Shown here: positions 44,553 through 53,103 of the stretch, in pieces | Layout of the letters: each line of letters opens with the position of its first letter | Position numbering within the stretch: the first letter of the stretch is position 1 | NCBI GenBank assembly: GCA_030604195.1 | Contig: JAUVWI010000010.1 | Location: 1-64,000, forward strand | Length of the DNA stretch: 64,000 bases | Direction: 5' to 3' | Origin: Spirochaetales bacterium | Lineage (GTDB): Bacteria; Spirochaetota; Spirochaetia; SZUA-6; DRHE01 | Notes under the pieces: generated by a model | The model's input: the letters and a program-made list of their open reading frames with translations, nothing else | The model's database searches: none | What the model was told of the DNA's origin: nothing | Program-made: the position numbers and the translations under genes

Positions 44553-46078
44553 TTTTCCGCTGTTCCCAGCAACTCAAGATGTCTGCCGATATGCTTCTCC
44601 AGAGCCAGCCAGTATTCTTCTATATTGTCGTTAAGAGCGGCAAAAAAACCTTCTTTCAGCGAAGCATTTTTGAATATCTCGCCATAGGTAATGTGTATAA
44701 CCTGCCGGGCATCGTTGTTGGCAAATAGATTGACCAGCTCATCATCCCTCAAAGCTGCCAACTCCGGAAGGTTGTCCAGATTCGGGGTAATGTGGTAGTA
44801 CTGCCGCGCTTTTTCAAAGACTGTCAAAGCATAAGCATAGATTTCCCGGAACAAGGCCGGCTCGTGCCGGGCCAGGACCTTCACCGCCTCCAGCCAGTTG
44901 GTGCCCGCAGTTTTCAAGTGAAAACACCCCCTGGTATGTTTTCCCACTATCGGGAAAACGGTGAATTTGTCACTCCCCGAATGCACCGATATGCGGTAAC
45001 CATACATCCTGGCTATAGCCGCGTGCACAGCGAAGGAGTTCTCAAAATCCGCAACACTGCCTATATAATCAATTCCCTTCTGGAACTCACCAACAAAGCG
45101 GGGAGCTATTGAGGATGATTTTATCCCGGCCAACTTTGCCTCTTCAGCAATGAAGATGTGCGCTTCAGGAGTGGTCGGGGTGGCGGTTTCGTCAATTGAC
45201 AGCTCAAAATCAAAATTGCCCTCGCCCTTTACCTCAACACAGACCCGGTAAAGCCTTAGTGCATGCTCCAGTGCCTGGCCGTAGATCAGAGCGGTGCGCG
45301 CCAGTTCCTCCCTGGAAAAGGAGATTGCATCGCCGGTATCCAGTTCCACCTTCAACCCCAGGAAGCGCTCCTCTATTCCCTGCCGGTAGTCTGAAGGGAG
45401 CTTGTTGTAATCCTGCATCATTGAAAGCGTTTCTTTAGCCTGGTATTCCCCTTTTATATAATCCGATACATCGGCGGTAATCATGGTATTGCCGATCTCC
45501 ATGGCGCTCCTGACCCAATCCACGGTTTTCAGATGGTCGCCGTCAGCGCCCCATGGGGAGGTATACCCCTCCTGGAACACGGCCCAGCTCGCAGAATCCA
45601 GAACGTCCTCATAACTGCGATTAGTTAAATCAAGCTCACGCGCCGACTGCTGCGCCAGCACCGGAGCCGCCCGGTATTTCTTAAAGAGCCTGATATGCCC
45701 GGGAGAGGCAACACCCAGCCGGTCACCCACCCCAAAGGTTACGTCCTGATCACCCAATGGTGAAGGCGCGGTAAAGGGCAGAACCTTTCTTAATATTTCA
45801 CCATTATAGTGATCCGGAGGGCAGAAGAGTACGGCACATGGCGCGCCCCGGCCTTCTGTTCCCCGGAAACCAGCTTCATTTTTACCAATAACGGCCAGGG
45901 CCGTACCCTTCTGTATACGTACCATTGCCAGGGCAGCCTGCCCCACCATTTGCAGGGATTGAGGGAATAGCAGACCACCCGCTCCCTCTACCACAGACTC
46001 ATTAAGCCCCGCTTCCGTCAACAGACCCTTTTGTACGGCCTTCTTGAGCCAATCATTAACTCCATCAACTACACTCAT
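44549..46078 (-). CDS. uxaE: D-tagaturonate epimerase family protein
   Basis: 509 residues from the ATG at 46078, with AGAGGAG upstream; the frame opens at a TTG two codons earlier. It matches the UxaE family known from Thermotoga, which turns D-tagaturonate into D-fructuronate. Family-like segments are TSPWGADGDHLKT, FELSIDETATPTTPEAH, and YRISVHSGSDKFTVF. The neighbouring UxuB-type SDR uses the product, which supports the role in hexuronate catabolism. Confidence 0.8.
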   Translation of the reverse strand: MSVVDGVNDWLKKAVQKGLLTEAGLNESVVEGAGGLLFPQSLQMVGQAALAMVRIQKGTALAVIGKNEAGFRGTEGRGAPCAVLFCPPDHYNGEILRKVLPFTAPSPLGDQDVTFGVGDRLGVASPGHIRLFKKYRAAPVLAQQSARELDLTNRSYEDVLDSASWAVFQEGYTSPWGADGDHLKTVDWVRSAMEIGNTMITADVSDYIKGEYQAKETLSMMQDYNKLPSDYRQGIEERFLGLKVELDTGDAISFSREELARTALIYGQALEHALRLYRVCVEVKGEGNFDFELSIDETATPTTPEAHIFIAEEAKLAGIKSSSIAPRFVGEFQKGIDYIGSVADFENSFAVHAAIARMYGYRISVHSGSDKFTVFPIVGKHTRGCFHLKTAGTNWLEAVKVLARHEPALFREIYAYALTVFEKARQYYHITPNLDNLPELAALRDDELVNLFANNDARQVIHITYGEIFKNASLKEGFFAALNDNIEEYWLALEKHIGRHLELLGTAEK

Positions 46079-46110
46079 CTCCAACTCCTCTTATTTAAAT
46101 ATTGTGCACT

Positions 46111-46929
46111 TTAGATATTGTGCACCAGGTAGCCGCCATCCACAGGCAGAGAAACACCGGTGATAAAACCGGAAGCCCGCTCACTGGCCAGGAAAATTAC
46201 CGCGCCTGCTAATTCCTTTACATCGCCGAAACGGCCGAAGGGTGTGTGGTCGATTACACTCTGCCCCCTTTCAGTCAGCTCGCCTGTTTTATCATTCTTG
46301 ATCAGCAGCGCTTTATTCTGCTTGCCGATAAAAAAACCCGGAGCAACAGCATTCACCCTTATACCATGGGGCGCAAACTCCTTGGCCGCTGCCAGGGTAA
46401 GGTTCAAAACACCTGCCTTGGCCGCATTGTAAGCCCATACTCCGGAAAGTGGCATATAGGAAGCCATTGAAGCAAGGTTGATGACCGCACCCTTTATCTT
46501 CTTTTCGATCCAGTAAGCGGCCATTACCTTGGTGGGCACCATAAGCCCGGCAACCAGGTTAAGCTTCAACACGAACTCAAAGGTCTCCATGTCGCTCTCC
46601 ACAAAAGAGGATTTACCCCTGTTGCCGCCCGCCGCATTTATCAACACATTGGGCGCGCCCATGGAGCTTTCAGTCTGCTCAACAGCCTTGCTCACCGATT
46701 CCTCAGTCATGGCATCCACCACCATTCCGAAAAGGCGGTCAGCCGCGCCGGTAGCCTCGCCCAGTATGGTCTTAGCCTTTTCAATGGCGTCCCCGGCAAT
46801 ATCCCAGAGCGCAACCCGGGCTCCCGCTTTCAGCAATGCCTCAGAGATGGCCACGGCTATAACCCCGCCGCCCCCGGTAATAACTACCCTTTTATCCTCA
46901 AGATTAAACATCTCAGCAATATAATTCAT
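46111..46929 (-). CDS. uxuB: SDR-family D-mannonate oxidoreductase (fructuronate reductase)
   Basis: 272 residues from the ATG at 46929, which has AAAGGAG seven bases upstream. SDR motifs: TGGGGVIA (nucleotide binding), NAAGG, active-site Ser in NLASMAS, and YNAAK (Tyr and Lys). It belongs to the mannonate-oxidoreductase SDRs like Bacillus UxuB, which reduce fructuronate to mannonate. The context with UxaE supports this, though other SDR substrates are possible. Confidence 0.75.
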   Translation of the reverse strand: MNYIAEMFNLEDKRVVITGGGGVIAVAISEALLKAGARVALWDIAGDAIEKAKTILGEATGAADRLFGMVVDAMTEESVSKAVEQTESSMGAPNVLINAAGGNRGKSSFVESDMETFEFVLKLNLVAGLMVPTKVMAAYWIEKKIKGAVINLASMASYMPLSGVWAYNAAKAGVLNLTLAAAKEFAPHGIRVNAVAPGFFIGKQNKALLIKNDKTGELTERGQSVIDHTPFGRFGDVKELAGAVIFLASERASGFITGVSLPVDGGYLVHNI

Positions 46930-46939
46930 GATTTCTCCT

Positions 46940-48166
46940 TTAAATAGTAATGAAGTGCTTCTTAAAGCGAATAAACCTCGGCAGTCCATCTTCGATCAAT
47001 GGCCTGACCTCACCCTGGATCAGGGGCCGGGCATAGTTAATGAACTCCTCCGTCACAAAAAAACCGTCATCGCTTATCCATTCACGGGGCAGGAATTTTT
47101 CACCATTAGCAACATCGGCCAGCTTTGCCTCTCCCGTGCGGCAGAGATAAGGATTATCCGAGACCCTTTCCAGGGTCACCATCTTGCCGGAAACACCCTG
47201 AACAGCCAGCTTTACAGCCCGCTGCCCGGCCAAGTAAGCCTCTTTTGAATCGGTGAGCGAGGCAAAGTGTATACCATTCCGCTGAATTGTTGAAGGAATG
47301 GCAAAGCGCGCCTTGACCTTTACCTCCCTTTCCACCAGTTCCTTAATATAGTTGGCCGCGCCGCCGAGCTGGGTGTGGCCGAAGGCGTCTTTGGCAAAAT
47401 CGCCCTTCTGCTCGGCAATATAAGCGCCGTCAGAATTTTTAGTGCCCTCCGATACCACAATAACCGCCCTGCCTATGGTTGAGAGCAGGTTATCCACCTT
47501 ATCCTTAAACCTCTGCACATCAAAAGGAGCTTCGGGAAGCAGTATAATATGGGGGGCATCCTCCTCATCCCTTTTTGCCAGGGCGGTGCCCGCCGCGATC
47601 CAGCCGGCATTACGCCCCATGGCCTCAATTACATTTACCGTATCCGCGGTATAGAGGGCTTCGGTATCCCTGCCCGCCTCCATGGTCATGGTGGCCAAAT
47701 ATTTGATTACACTGCCGTACCCGGGGCAGTGATCGGTGCAGGCCAGGTCATTGTCAATGGTCTTGGGCACACCCACACATCTAAGCTCATAGCCCTGCTC
47801 ATGCGCCAGATTATTCACCTTATCGGCTGTATCCTGTGAATCATTGCCCCCGATATAAAAGAAGTAACGGATATTATACTTCTTAAACACGGCCAGTATC
47901 TTTTCAAAGTCCTCTGCTTTCTTCACTTTATAGCGGCAGGATCCCAGTGCGGAAGCCGGTGAAACCTTTAGGCCCTCAACAGCAGCCGGCTCTTCTTTGC
48001 CCAAATCGAATATCTTTTCATTAAGCACGCCCAGTATGCCGTTGTACGCCGCATAGACACCGGTGATCTCTTTATGCTTCATGGCCTCCTGGATCACACC
48101 GCAGGCGCTGGCGTTTATTACAGCGGTGGGCCCGCCGCTCTGGGCCACAATAGAGTTCCCCTTCAT
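46940..48166 (-). CDS. 6-phosphofructokinase, probably PPi-dependent
   Basis: 408 residues. Motifs: QSGGPTAVINAS at 9-20, GGND at 106-109, PKTIDND at 134-140, EAMGRNAGW near 181. Lys135 in PKTIDND and the non-GDG form at 106-109 are features of pyrophosphate-type enzymes, so PPi is the likelier phosphoryl donor. It starts behind GGGGGGAG, 19 bases after the DeoR gene. Placing it in the uronate operon links hexuronate use to glycolysis. Confidence 0.85.
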   Translation of the reverse strand: MKGNSIVAQSGGPTAVINASACGVIQEAMKHKEITGVYAAYNGILGVLNEKIFDLGKEEPAAVEGLKVSPASALGSCRYKVKKAEDFEKILAVFKKYNIRYFFYIGGNDSQDTADKVNNLAHEQGYELRCVGVPKTIDNDLACTDHCPGYGSVIKYLATMTMEAGRDTEALYTADTVNVIEAMGRNAGWIAAGTALAKRDEEDAPHIILLPEAPFDVQRFKDKVDNLLSTIGRAVIVVSEGTKNSDGAYIAEQKGDFAKDAFGHTQLGGAANYIKELVEREVKVKARFAIPSTIQRNGIHFASLTDSKEAYLAGQRAVKLAVQGVSGKMVTLERVSDNPYLCRTGEAKLADVANGEKFLPREWISDDGFFVTEEFINYARPLIQGEVRPLIEDGLPRFIRFKKHFITI

Positions 48167-48185
48167 TATCTCCCCCCTATATATA

Positions 48186-48938
48186 TCAGACTAATACAAG
48201 CTCAAAATCCATTGTTTTTAATTTACTTATGTCCAGCGAAGCGGTATCCATGATCAACACGTCTATATCAGCGGCTTGGGCAAAGACCGAGAACGCGGTT
48301 TCCCCATATTTGGAGTGATCGGCAAGAATAACCCGTCTACGGCAGGCAGCCAGGACCGATTTTTTAAGCTGGGCTTCAATGGTATTCTGTGAAGAGAACT
48401 TTCCATCATACGAAATCCCCGTTGTTCCCAGAAAACAGGTTTCTATCTGGAAGCCTTTCAGCGCCTTCTCAGCAGCAGGCCCTATAAAGGAGCCCGCCTC
48501 TTCCCTGAAACTGCCGCCGAGAGAGAATAAATTTATTCCCGGACAACCGGAAAGCTCAACCATTACGGCCAGGGAGCAGGTAACCACCCCCAGGCTCATA
48601 TTCTTTATCTCTTCAGCCAGATAATAGCAGGTTGTACCCGCATCAATATAGATTGTATCATCTTCCCTGATCATCTCCCTGGCCCGGAGGGCGATCTCTC
48701 TCTTCTCTTTTATCCTATCACCGGTGCGCATAGTTAAGGTTCGCAGACGGTCCCTGTCCTCTGTCAGTACCGCACCCCCATGGGTGCGCAGCAGCTTACC
48801 TGCCTCTTCAAGGAGCGAGAGGTCTTTTCTAATGGTAACCTCGGAAACCTTGAGCCGCTCAGTAAGACTGGAAACTGAGGCCTGCTTCAATTTCGCCAAG
48901 ATTTTGAGGATCTCGTTGTGCCGCTCTTTATAAGCCAA
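48186..48938 (-). CDS. DeoR-family transcriptional regulator
   Basis: 250 residues, TTG start (48936-48938) with AAAGGA upstream. The N-terminal helix-turn-helix is LKQASVSSLTERLKVSEVTIRKDLSLLEE, and the C-terminal sugar-binding DeoRC domain has IYIDAGTTCYYLAEEI and LADHSKYGETAF. Head of the uronate operon and probably its repressor. A pair of direct repeats and an inverted repeat sit in the divergent gap to the next plus-strand gene. Confidence 0.88.
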   Translation of the reverse strand: MAYKERHNEILKILAKLKQASVSSLTERLKVSEVTIRKDLSLLEEAGKLLRTHGGAVLTEDRDRLRTLTMRTGDRIKEKREIALRAREMIREDDTIYIDAGTTCYYLAEEIKNMSLGVVTCSLAVMVELSGCPGINLFSLGGSFREEAGSFIGPAAEKALKGFQIETCFLGTTGISYDGKFSSQNTIEAQLKKSVLAACRRRVILADHSKYGETAFSVFAQAADIDVLIMDTASLDISKLKTMDFELVLV

Positions 48939-49000
48939 AAAGTACCGTTTCCTTTCTAAAAAGAAAATATATTGAAAGCGGCCTGCCTGTCAATTAGGAG

Positions 49001-49063
49001 CAGCGGTTTTCAAAGACCTTTGATAAGGTCTACTCGATATCGAATTCCCACACCAGCGGTTTT
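49001..49063. promoter_or_regulatory. Cluster of regulatory repeats in the divergent gap
   Basis: An exact 10-bp direct repeat CAGCGGTTTT occurs at 49001-49010 and 49054-49063, 53 bases apart. Between them AGACCTT-TGAT-AAGGTCT (49014-49031) is a perfect 7-bp inverted repeat. These are likely binding sites or an RNA structure controlling the DeoR gene and/or the methyltransferase gene. Confidence 0.5.
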
Positions 49064-49117
49064 ACTTAGCAGCGATCTTATTTAAGAAGGCAGCCAAGGC
49101 AATCAGGATGCTATTGC

Positions 49118-49146
49118 TTGTTTGTACATCCGTTGACAGTTATGAT
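49118..49146 (+). promoter_or_regulatory. Promoter of the UroD-family gene
   Basis: -35 TTGTTT (49118-49123), a 17-base spacer, -10 TATGAT (49141-49146). The ribosome site AGAGGAGAG follows 15 bases later. Confidence 0.5.
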
Positions 49147-49170
49147 AATATATTGCAAGAAGAGGAGAGC

Positions 49171-50343
49171 ATGACTTCAAAAGAACGAATACTTTCGGTA
49201 CTGGCCCATCAGATGCCGGACAAGGTACCCTGGGGTGAATGGGCTATCGATTTTGATACTGTTGAAAAAATTATCGGGCATCAGACTTACTACCGGGCTA
49301 AAGCGCGATCTACACTCGCTTTTTGGGACGGACGCCGGGATGAGGTGGTGCAGAGCTGGAAAGAGGATGGCATTGATTTTTTTCGAAAGATGGACAATTT
49401 TGACATTATCAATGTCGCTGCTATTGCATCGAGCATCGCTCCTCCTAAAGATTTTCAATTCGAAAAACCAAAAAAGATAGATAACAACACCTGGGAGTTT
49501 TTAGACGGTACAGTCTACAAGCTCTCTGAAGTTACTGCGGATGTAACAAAAATTTACGACCCGCACATAGGGAAGAAGCAATACACACCGGCCGATTTTG
49601 ACGGCGAACCGGTTATGAAACCGCCGGATGAGAGCTGTTTTGAAGTTGTTGATGCGCTTATTGAAGAGTTTGGCAGCAGCCGCTTTATAATGGGACCATC
49701 GGGGGCTGAAGTTGGTATTTTCCTATTAGGGGGCAGCTTCGATGAAGGCGGCGGCGGTTTCAGCCATGGACTTATGCAGTTCTTAGACAATCCCGAAACA
49801 GTTAAAGCGGCCATCAGGAAGAAAGTGGCTGAAAGCAATCTCCAGGACCAGTATTATATTCGGAAGGGACAGGATGGTGTTGCCTGGGGTCAGGATTTTT
49901 CCAGCACCCAGGGTCCATTTATTTCGCCTGCCATGTTCCGGGAATTTGCTCTGCCGGCCATTAAGTCCCGCGTAAAGAATATCCATGAGCAGTTTGGCAT
50001 TCCCGTAATGAAACATGCCTGCGGGAACAACAATAAGTTAATGGATATGTTTGTCGAGGCGGGCTATGACGCATACCAGTCGATACAGCAGACTGCATAT
50101 ATGGATCTGGCTCAGATTAAAGCAGATTATGGCGTCCATCTTGTACCCTGGGGCGGGCTCTCTGTGGAGCTTCTCGTCTCAGGCACACAAGATGAGGTTC
50201 GTAAAGAAACAAGAAAGGCATTGGAAGCCAATAAACCAGGGGGGCGGTACATATTCGGTTCCACTCACTCGATTGCAGTGGGAACAAAGTATGATAATTT
50301 CATGGTCATGGTTGAGGAGTTTGAAAAAAACCGCTACTACTAA
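49171..50343 (+). CDS. Uroporphyrinogen decarboxylase-family methyltransferase
   Basis: 390 residues from the ATG at 49171, with AGAGGAG upstream; the frame starts 21 codons earlier. The UroD-like barrel is of the MtaA/MtbA/CmuA kind that moves methyl groups from a corrinoid protein to CoM or tetrahydrofolate. Family-like parts are MPDKVPWGEW, FIMGPSGAEVG, and IPVMKHACGNNNKLMDMFVEAG, where the His/Cys pair may bind zinc. It adjoins an MttB-family gene, so a methyl-transfer role fits better than haem synthesis. Confidence 0.75.
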   Translation: MTSKERILSVLAHQMPDKVPWGEWAIDFDTVEKIIGHQTYYRAKARSTLAFWDGRRDEVVQSWKEDGIDFFRKMDNFDIINVAAIASSIAPPKDFQFEKPKKIDNNTWEFLDGTVYKLSEVTADVTKIYDPHIGKKQYTPADFDGEPVMKPPDESCFEVVDALIEEFGSSRFIMGPSGAEVGIFLLGGSFDEGGGGFSHGLMQFLDNPETVKAAIRKKVAESNLQDQYYIRKGQDGVAWGQDFSSTQGPFISPAMFREFALPAIKSRVKNIHEQFGIPVMKHACGNNNKLMDMFVEAGYDAYQSIQQTAYMDLAQIKADYGVHLVPWGGLSVELLVSGTQDEVRKETRKALEANKPGGRYIFGSTHSIAVGTKYDNFMVMVEEFEKNRYY

Positions 50344-50422
50344 CTAAAAATTGCAATGGAAATAGAATCTCGATTTACCGTATTCGATGTTCTAAAGGCT
50401 TTTTAAGGAAAGGATAGAATTG

Positions 50423-51895
50423 ATGATCTATGAGCCGCTCAGAGTTATGAGTATGGACGAGATGGAAAAAATTCACCAGGCAGCACTTACCATACTTGAT
50501 GAAGTCGGTATGCGAATAGACAGCGAAATTGCCCTGGATTATTTAGATAAGGTGGGAAGCAAGGTAGACAGGACGACCATGCAGGTTAAACTGCCTAAAA
50601 AACTGGTACAATCCTATGTCGATAAGATGAAAAAGGATTACGACAATCCGGAACGTCTTCCTGAAAGAATGGCCGTGCGCTACTCTCACATTCGTTTCCG
50701 TAAGGAATCACATAAGATCCATCCGGATTTTACAGCCAGCGCCGGAGGCTTCTGCACTTCAATTTTTGACCTGGAGGGCAATCGGCGGTGGGCTAACTTA
50801 GATGATGTACGCCGGTCGATCAATATGATTAATAATTTGACCGCAGTCGACTATACAGGCTTACCGGTATCGGATCAGGAAACACCTTATGAAGTCAGGC
50901 CCATAGTGATGGCCTGTGAGCTGGCCAAGTATACGACAAAGTTCGGCGGTATTGAGACCTTTAAAAAGGCAGATATCCCCTACCTGATCGATATCGGGAC
51001 TATTGTAAAGGGCAGCGAGAAAGCCCTGAAGAGAGAGCCTATACTGGTTGGATATGGTGAAGCTCGCTCTCCCCTCTGCCTGGATCGTAACATGGTTGAG
51101 ATCTTTATGGAATATATTAAGCAAGGCTTTCCGCAAACCATTTATACAATGCCCAATGGCGGCGCCACCGTTCCGGTAACAGCGGCGGGTAATCTGGCCC
51201 TGGGCATTGCTGAAACATTGGCAGGCCTGGTGTTGGCGTATGCAGTGGATAATGAGGCTACGGTTGGCGTGGATATAATCCCCTCCTATGCCGACATGTC
51301 TACCGGTATGTTTCGCTACGCCAGCGCTGATCGTATGCCCCTGCTGGTGGCCCGGGTGCAAATGATCTCGGAGTATTACGGTTGTCCAAGCGGGGTTCAC
51401 GGAGGAAAGACGGATAGTTGTTTTATAAATGTCCAAACCGGGATTGAAAAAGCCATGAGCACCGTATTCCCCGTATTGGCAGGAGCCGTGGGCATCGGTA
51501 CTATTGGGCATATAGAAAACGCAGTGACTTTTTCTCCCTGCCAGTTGGTGATTGATAACGAAGTTATCCGGTATATGCGCCGAACCCTTCAACCTATTGA
51601 AGTCAACGATAATACACTGGCTCTGGATGTCATCCGCAGGGTGGGTATTGGTGGTAACTATTTCACCGAAGAACATACACTTAAGAATTTTCGAAACGAG
51701 CAATTCTTCTCCGACTTATTTGAGACATTGCCCTGGGCACACGCTCATACGCAGGAGGTAAAAGGAATGGAGAATAGAGCCTTTGAAACAGCCCTTGCAT
51801 TGTTGGAGAAAAAGCCGGAACCTCTCCTCAATACGGATCAGATAAAAGCCATTGATAAACTTATGGCTCGGGCCAGGAAGGAATTTCTGGGATAG
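50423..51895 (+). CDS. Trimethylamine methyltransferase (MttB) family protein, non-pyrrolysine
   Basis: 490 residues from the ATG at 50423, with AAGGAAAGGA upstream. TIM-barrel MttB superfamily; the frame is unbroken, so there is no in-frame amber codon for pyrrolysine. Members of this type (MtgB, MtpB, MtcB) demethylate quaternary amines such as betaines and pass the methyl group to a corrinoid protein. No corrinoid protein or reactivase gene is near, so partners are elsewhere. It follows the UroD-family gene after 79 bases. Confidence 0.8.
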   Translation: MIYEPLRVMSMDEMEKIHQAALTILDEVGMRIDSEIALDYLDKVGSKVDRTTMQVKLPKKLVQSYVDKMKKDYDNPERLPERMAVRYSHIRFRKESHKIHPDFTASAGGFCTSIFDLEGNRRWANLDDVRRSINMINNLTAVDYTGLPVSDQETPYEVRPIVMACELAKYTTKFGGIETFKKADIPYLIDIGTIVKGSEKALKREPILVGYGEARSPLCLDRNMVEIFMEYIKQGFPQTIYTMPNGGATVPVTAAGNLALGIAETLAGLVLAYAVDNEATVGVDIIPSYADMSTGMFRYASADRMPLLVARVQMISEYYGCPSGVHGGKTDSCFINVQTGIEKAMSTVFPVLAGAVGIGTIGHIENAVTFSPCQLVIDNEVIRYMRRTLQPIEVNDNTLALDVIRRVGIGGNYFTEEHTLKNFRNEQFFSDLFETLPWAHAHTQEVKGMENRAFETALALLEKKPEPLLNTDQIKAIDKLMARARKEFLG

Positions 51896-51915
51896 AAAAG
51901 CAAAAGAGCAGCTGT

Positions 51916-52935
51916 TTAACCTTTTATCGGTTTACTGCTCATTTGAGATACGCTTTCTCGGTCGGCTCTCTGTAGGCGCACTGGAGGAAGTCCCCGAAAA
52001 ATGAGTGACAGATCATCTACGGTCATTTCCCCCATCAGTTTATAGGCTTCCTGTAAACTCCCTGCCCTATGAGCGGAGAGAAGAACATTATCCAATTGGC
52101 GCAAAGCATGTTCTTGGGGGAAGGGTTCTTCCGGAAAAACATCTATAGCAGCGCGAAATCTGCCCTTTCGCAATAAATCCGTAAGGGGCTCGAAATCAAC
52201 CATCGAGGCTCTGCTTACCAGGACAAAGAGCGCCTCTTTGCCTATAAGCGCCAATTCCTTCCGTCCCAGCATATACCTGTTTTCTTTTGTTGCTCCGGCC
52301 AACACAAAGATAATCCGGGAGCACTCCAGCAACTGCTCCAAACCGGCAGGTTCCAGCCCGTAATCCTTAATATAATTGTCCGGGAGCCAGGGATCGTAAA
52401 CCTGGATCAAACATTCAAAGGGTTGCAGCAGTTTGATAAGGGCGCGGCCGATATTGCCCAGGCCGATTATTCCCACTTTATTTTGTTTTAGCAGAAAACT
52501 CCCCGTATTGGATTTAGCGCCGTAAACCTCCTGCCCTGCATGGAACAGGCGATCGCCATTAACCAATCCCCTTGCAAGACAGAGTGCAAAACCAAGCGCC
52601 ATTTCGGCCACTGACTGGGAAAAAGCAATACCGGCATTCAGGACATAAATACCCCTTTCGAAACAGTAGGTGTAATCAATATTTTGCAGAAAATTGCCCT
52701 CTACGTTTACAATAGCCTTCAGATTGACTGCTTTTTCCAGCCTATTTCGGGAAAGCTCCGTTTGACCGATCACAGCGGCGGCTTCCGGGAGAATCTCATC
52801 CAGCCGTTCAGCCGGCATTTTCCCTTCACTCCATTCATAAACCCTGGCCAGGGACTTTAAGCGATTAAAATCAGCTTCCCGGAAGATTAACTCTCTGGTT
52901 CTGGGATGTGGATCAAGTATGATACTCTTTTTCAT
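51916..52935 (-). CDS. D-isomer-specific 2-hydroxyacid dehydrogenase
   Basis: 339 residues. NAD-binding motif GIIGLGNIGRALIK near 178-191. The Arg, Glu and His of the active site appear in LVSRASMVD, FPEEPFP and LLSAHRAGSL. It belongs to the phosphoglycerate/glyoxylate reductase-like group; exact substrate unknown. It points away from the SBP gene, and its ribosome site lies next to an inverted repeat that may be an operator. Confidence 0.85.
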   Translation of the reverse strand: MKKSIILDPHPRTRELIFREADFNRLKSLARVYEWSEGKMPAERLDEILPEAAAVIGQTELSRNRLEKAVNLKAIVNVEGNFLQNIDYTYCFERGIYVLNAGIAFSQSVAEMALGFALCLARGLVNGDRLFHAGQEVYGAKSNTGSFLLKQNKVGIIGLGNIGRALIKLLQPFECLIQVYDPWLPDNYIKDYGLEPAGLEQLLECSRIIFVLAGATKENRYMLGRKELALIGKEALFVLVSRASMVDFEPLTDLLRKGRFRAAIDVFPEEPFPQEHALRQLDNVLLSAHRAGSLQEAYKLMGEMTVDDLSLIFRGLPPVRLQRADRESVSQMSSKPIKG

Positions 52936-52938
52936 ATT

Positions 52939-52956
52939 TTACCATATACCTGGTAA
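52939..52956. promoter_or_regulatory. Candidate operator in the divergent gap
   Basis: TTACCA and TGGTAA form a perfect 6-bp inverted repeat around TATACC. It lies three bases upstream of the hydroxyacid dehydrogenase start. It resembles GntR-type sites and could be bound by the GntR protein at 56286, which is inference. Confidence 0.45.
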
Positions 52957-53040
52957 TCGGCTGGGTCAACAATAAAAAGCAAAGGATTTTTGACCGCCGG
53001 ATTAGATTATTGTATTTATAAAATATATCTTATATTTTAT

Positions 53041-53069
53041 TTGACAGATAGTCGTTTTTGCAATAAAAT
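53041..53069 (+). promoter_or_regulatory. Strong promoter of the CUT1 ABC operon
   Basis: -35 TTGACA (53041-53046), a 17-base spacer, -10 TAAAAT (53064-53069). It is the best consensus promoter in the window and is 34 bases before the SBP start. Confidence 0.8.
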
Positions 53070-53103
53070 AGGTTTTGAGAAAATATCAATATTGGAGGTT
53101 CCT

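Noticed and set aside
50423-51895. Pyrrolysine-containing MttB
   Set aside because: The reading frame contains no in-frame TAG, and homologues without pyrrolysine are common.
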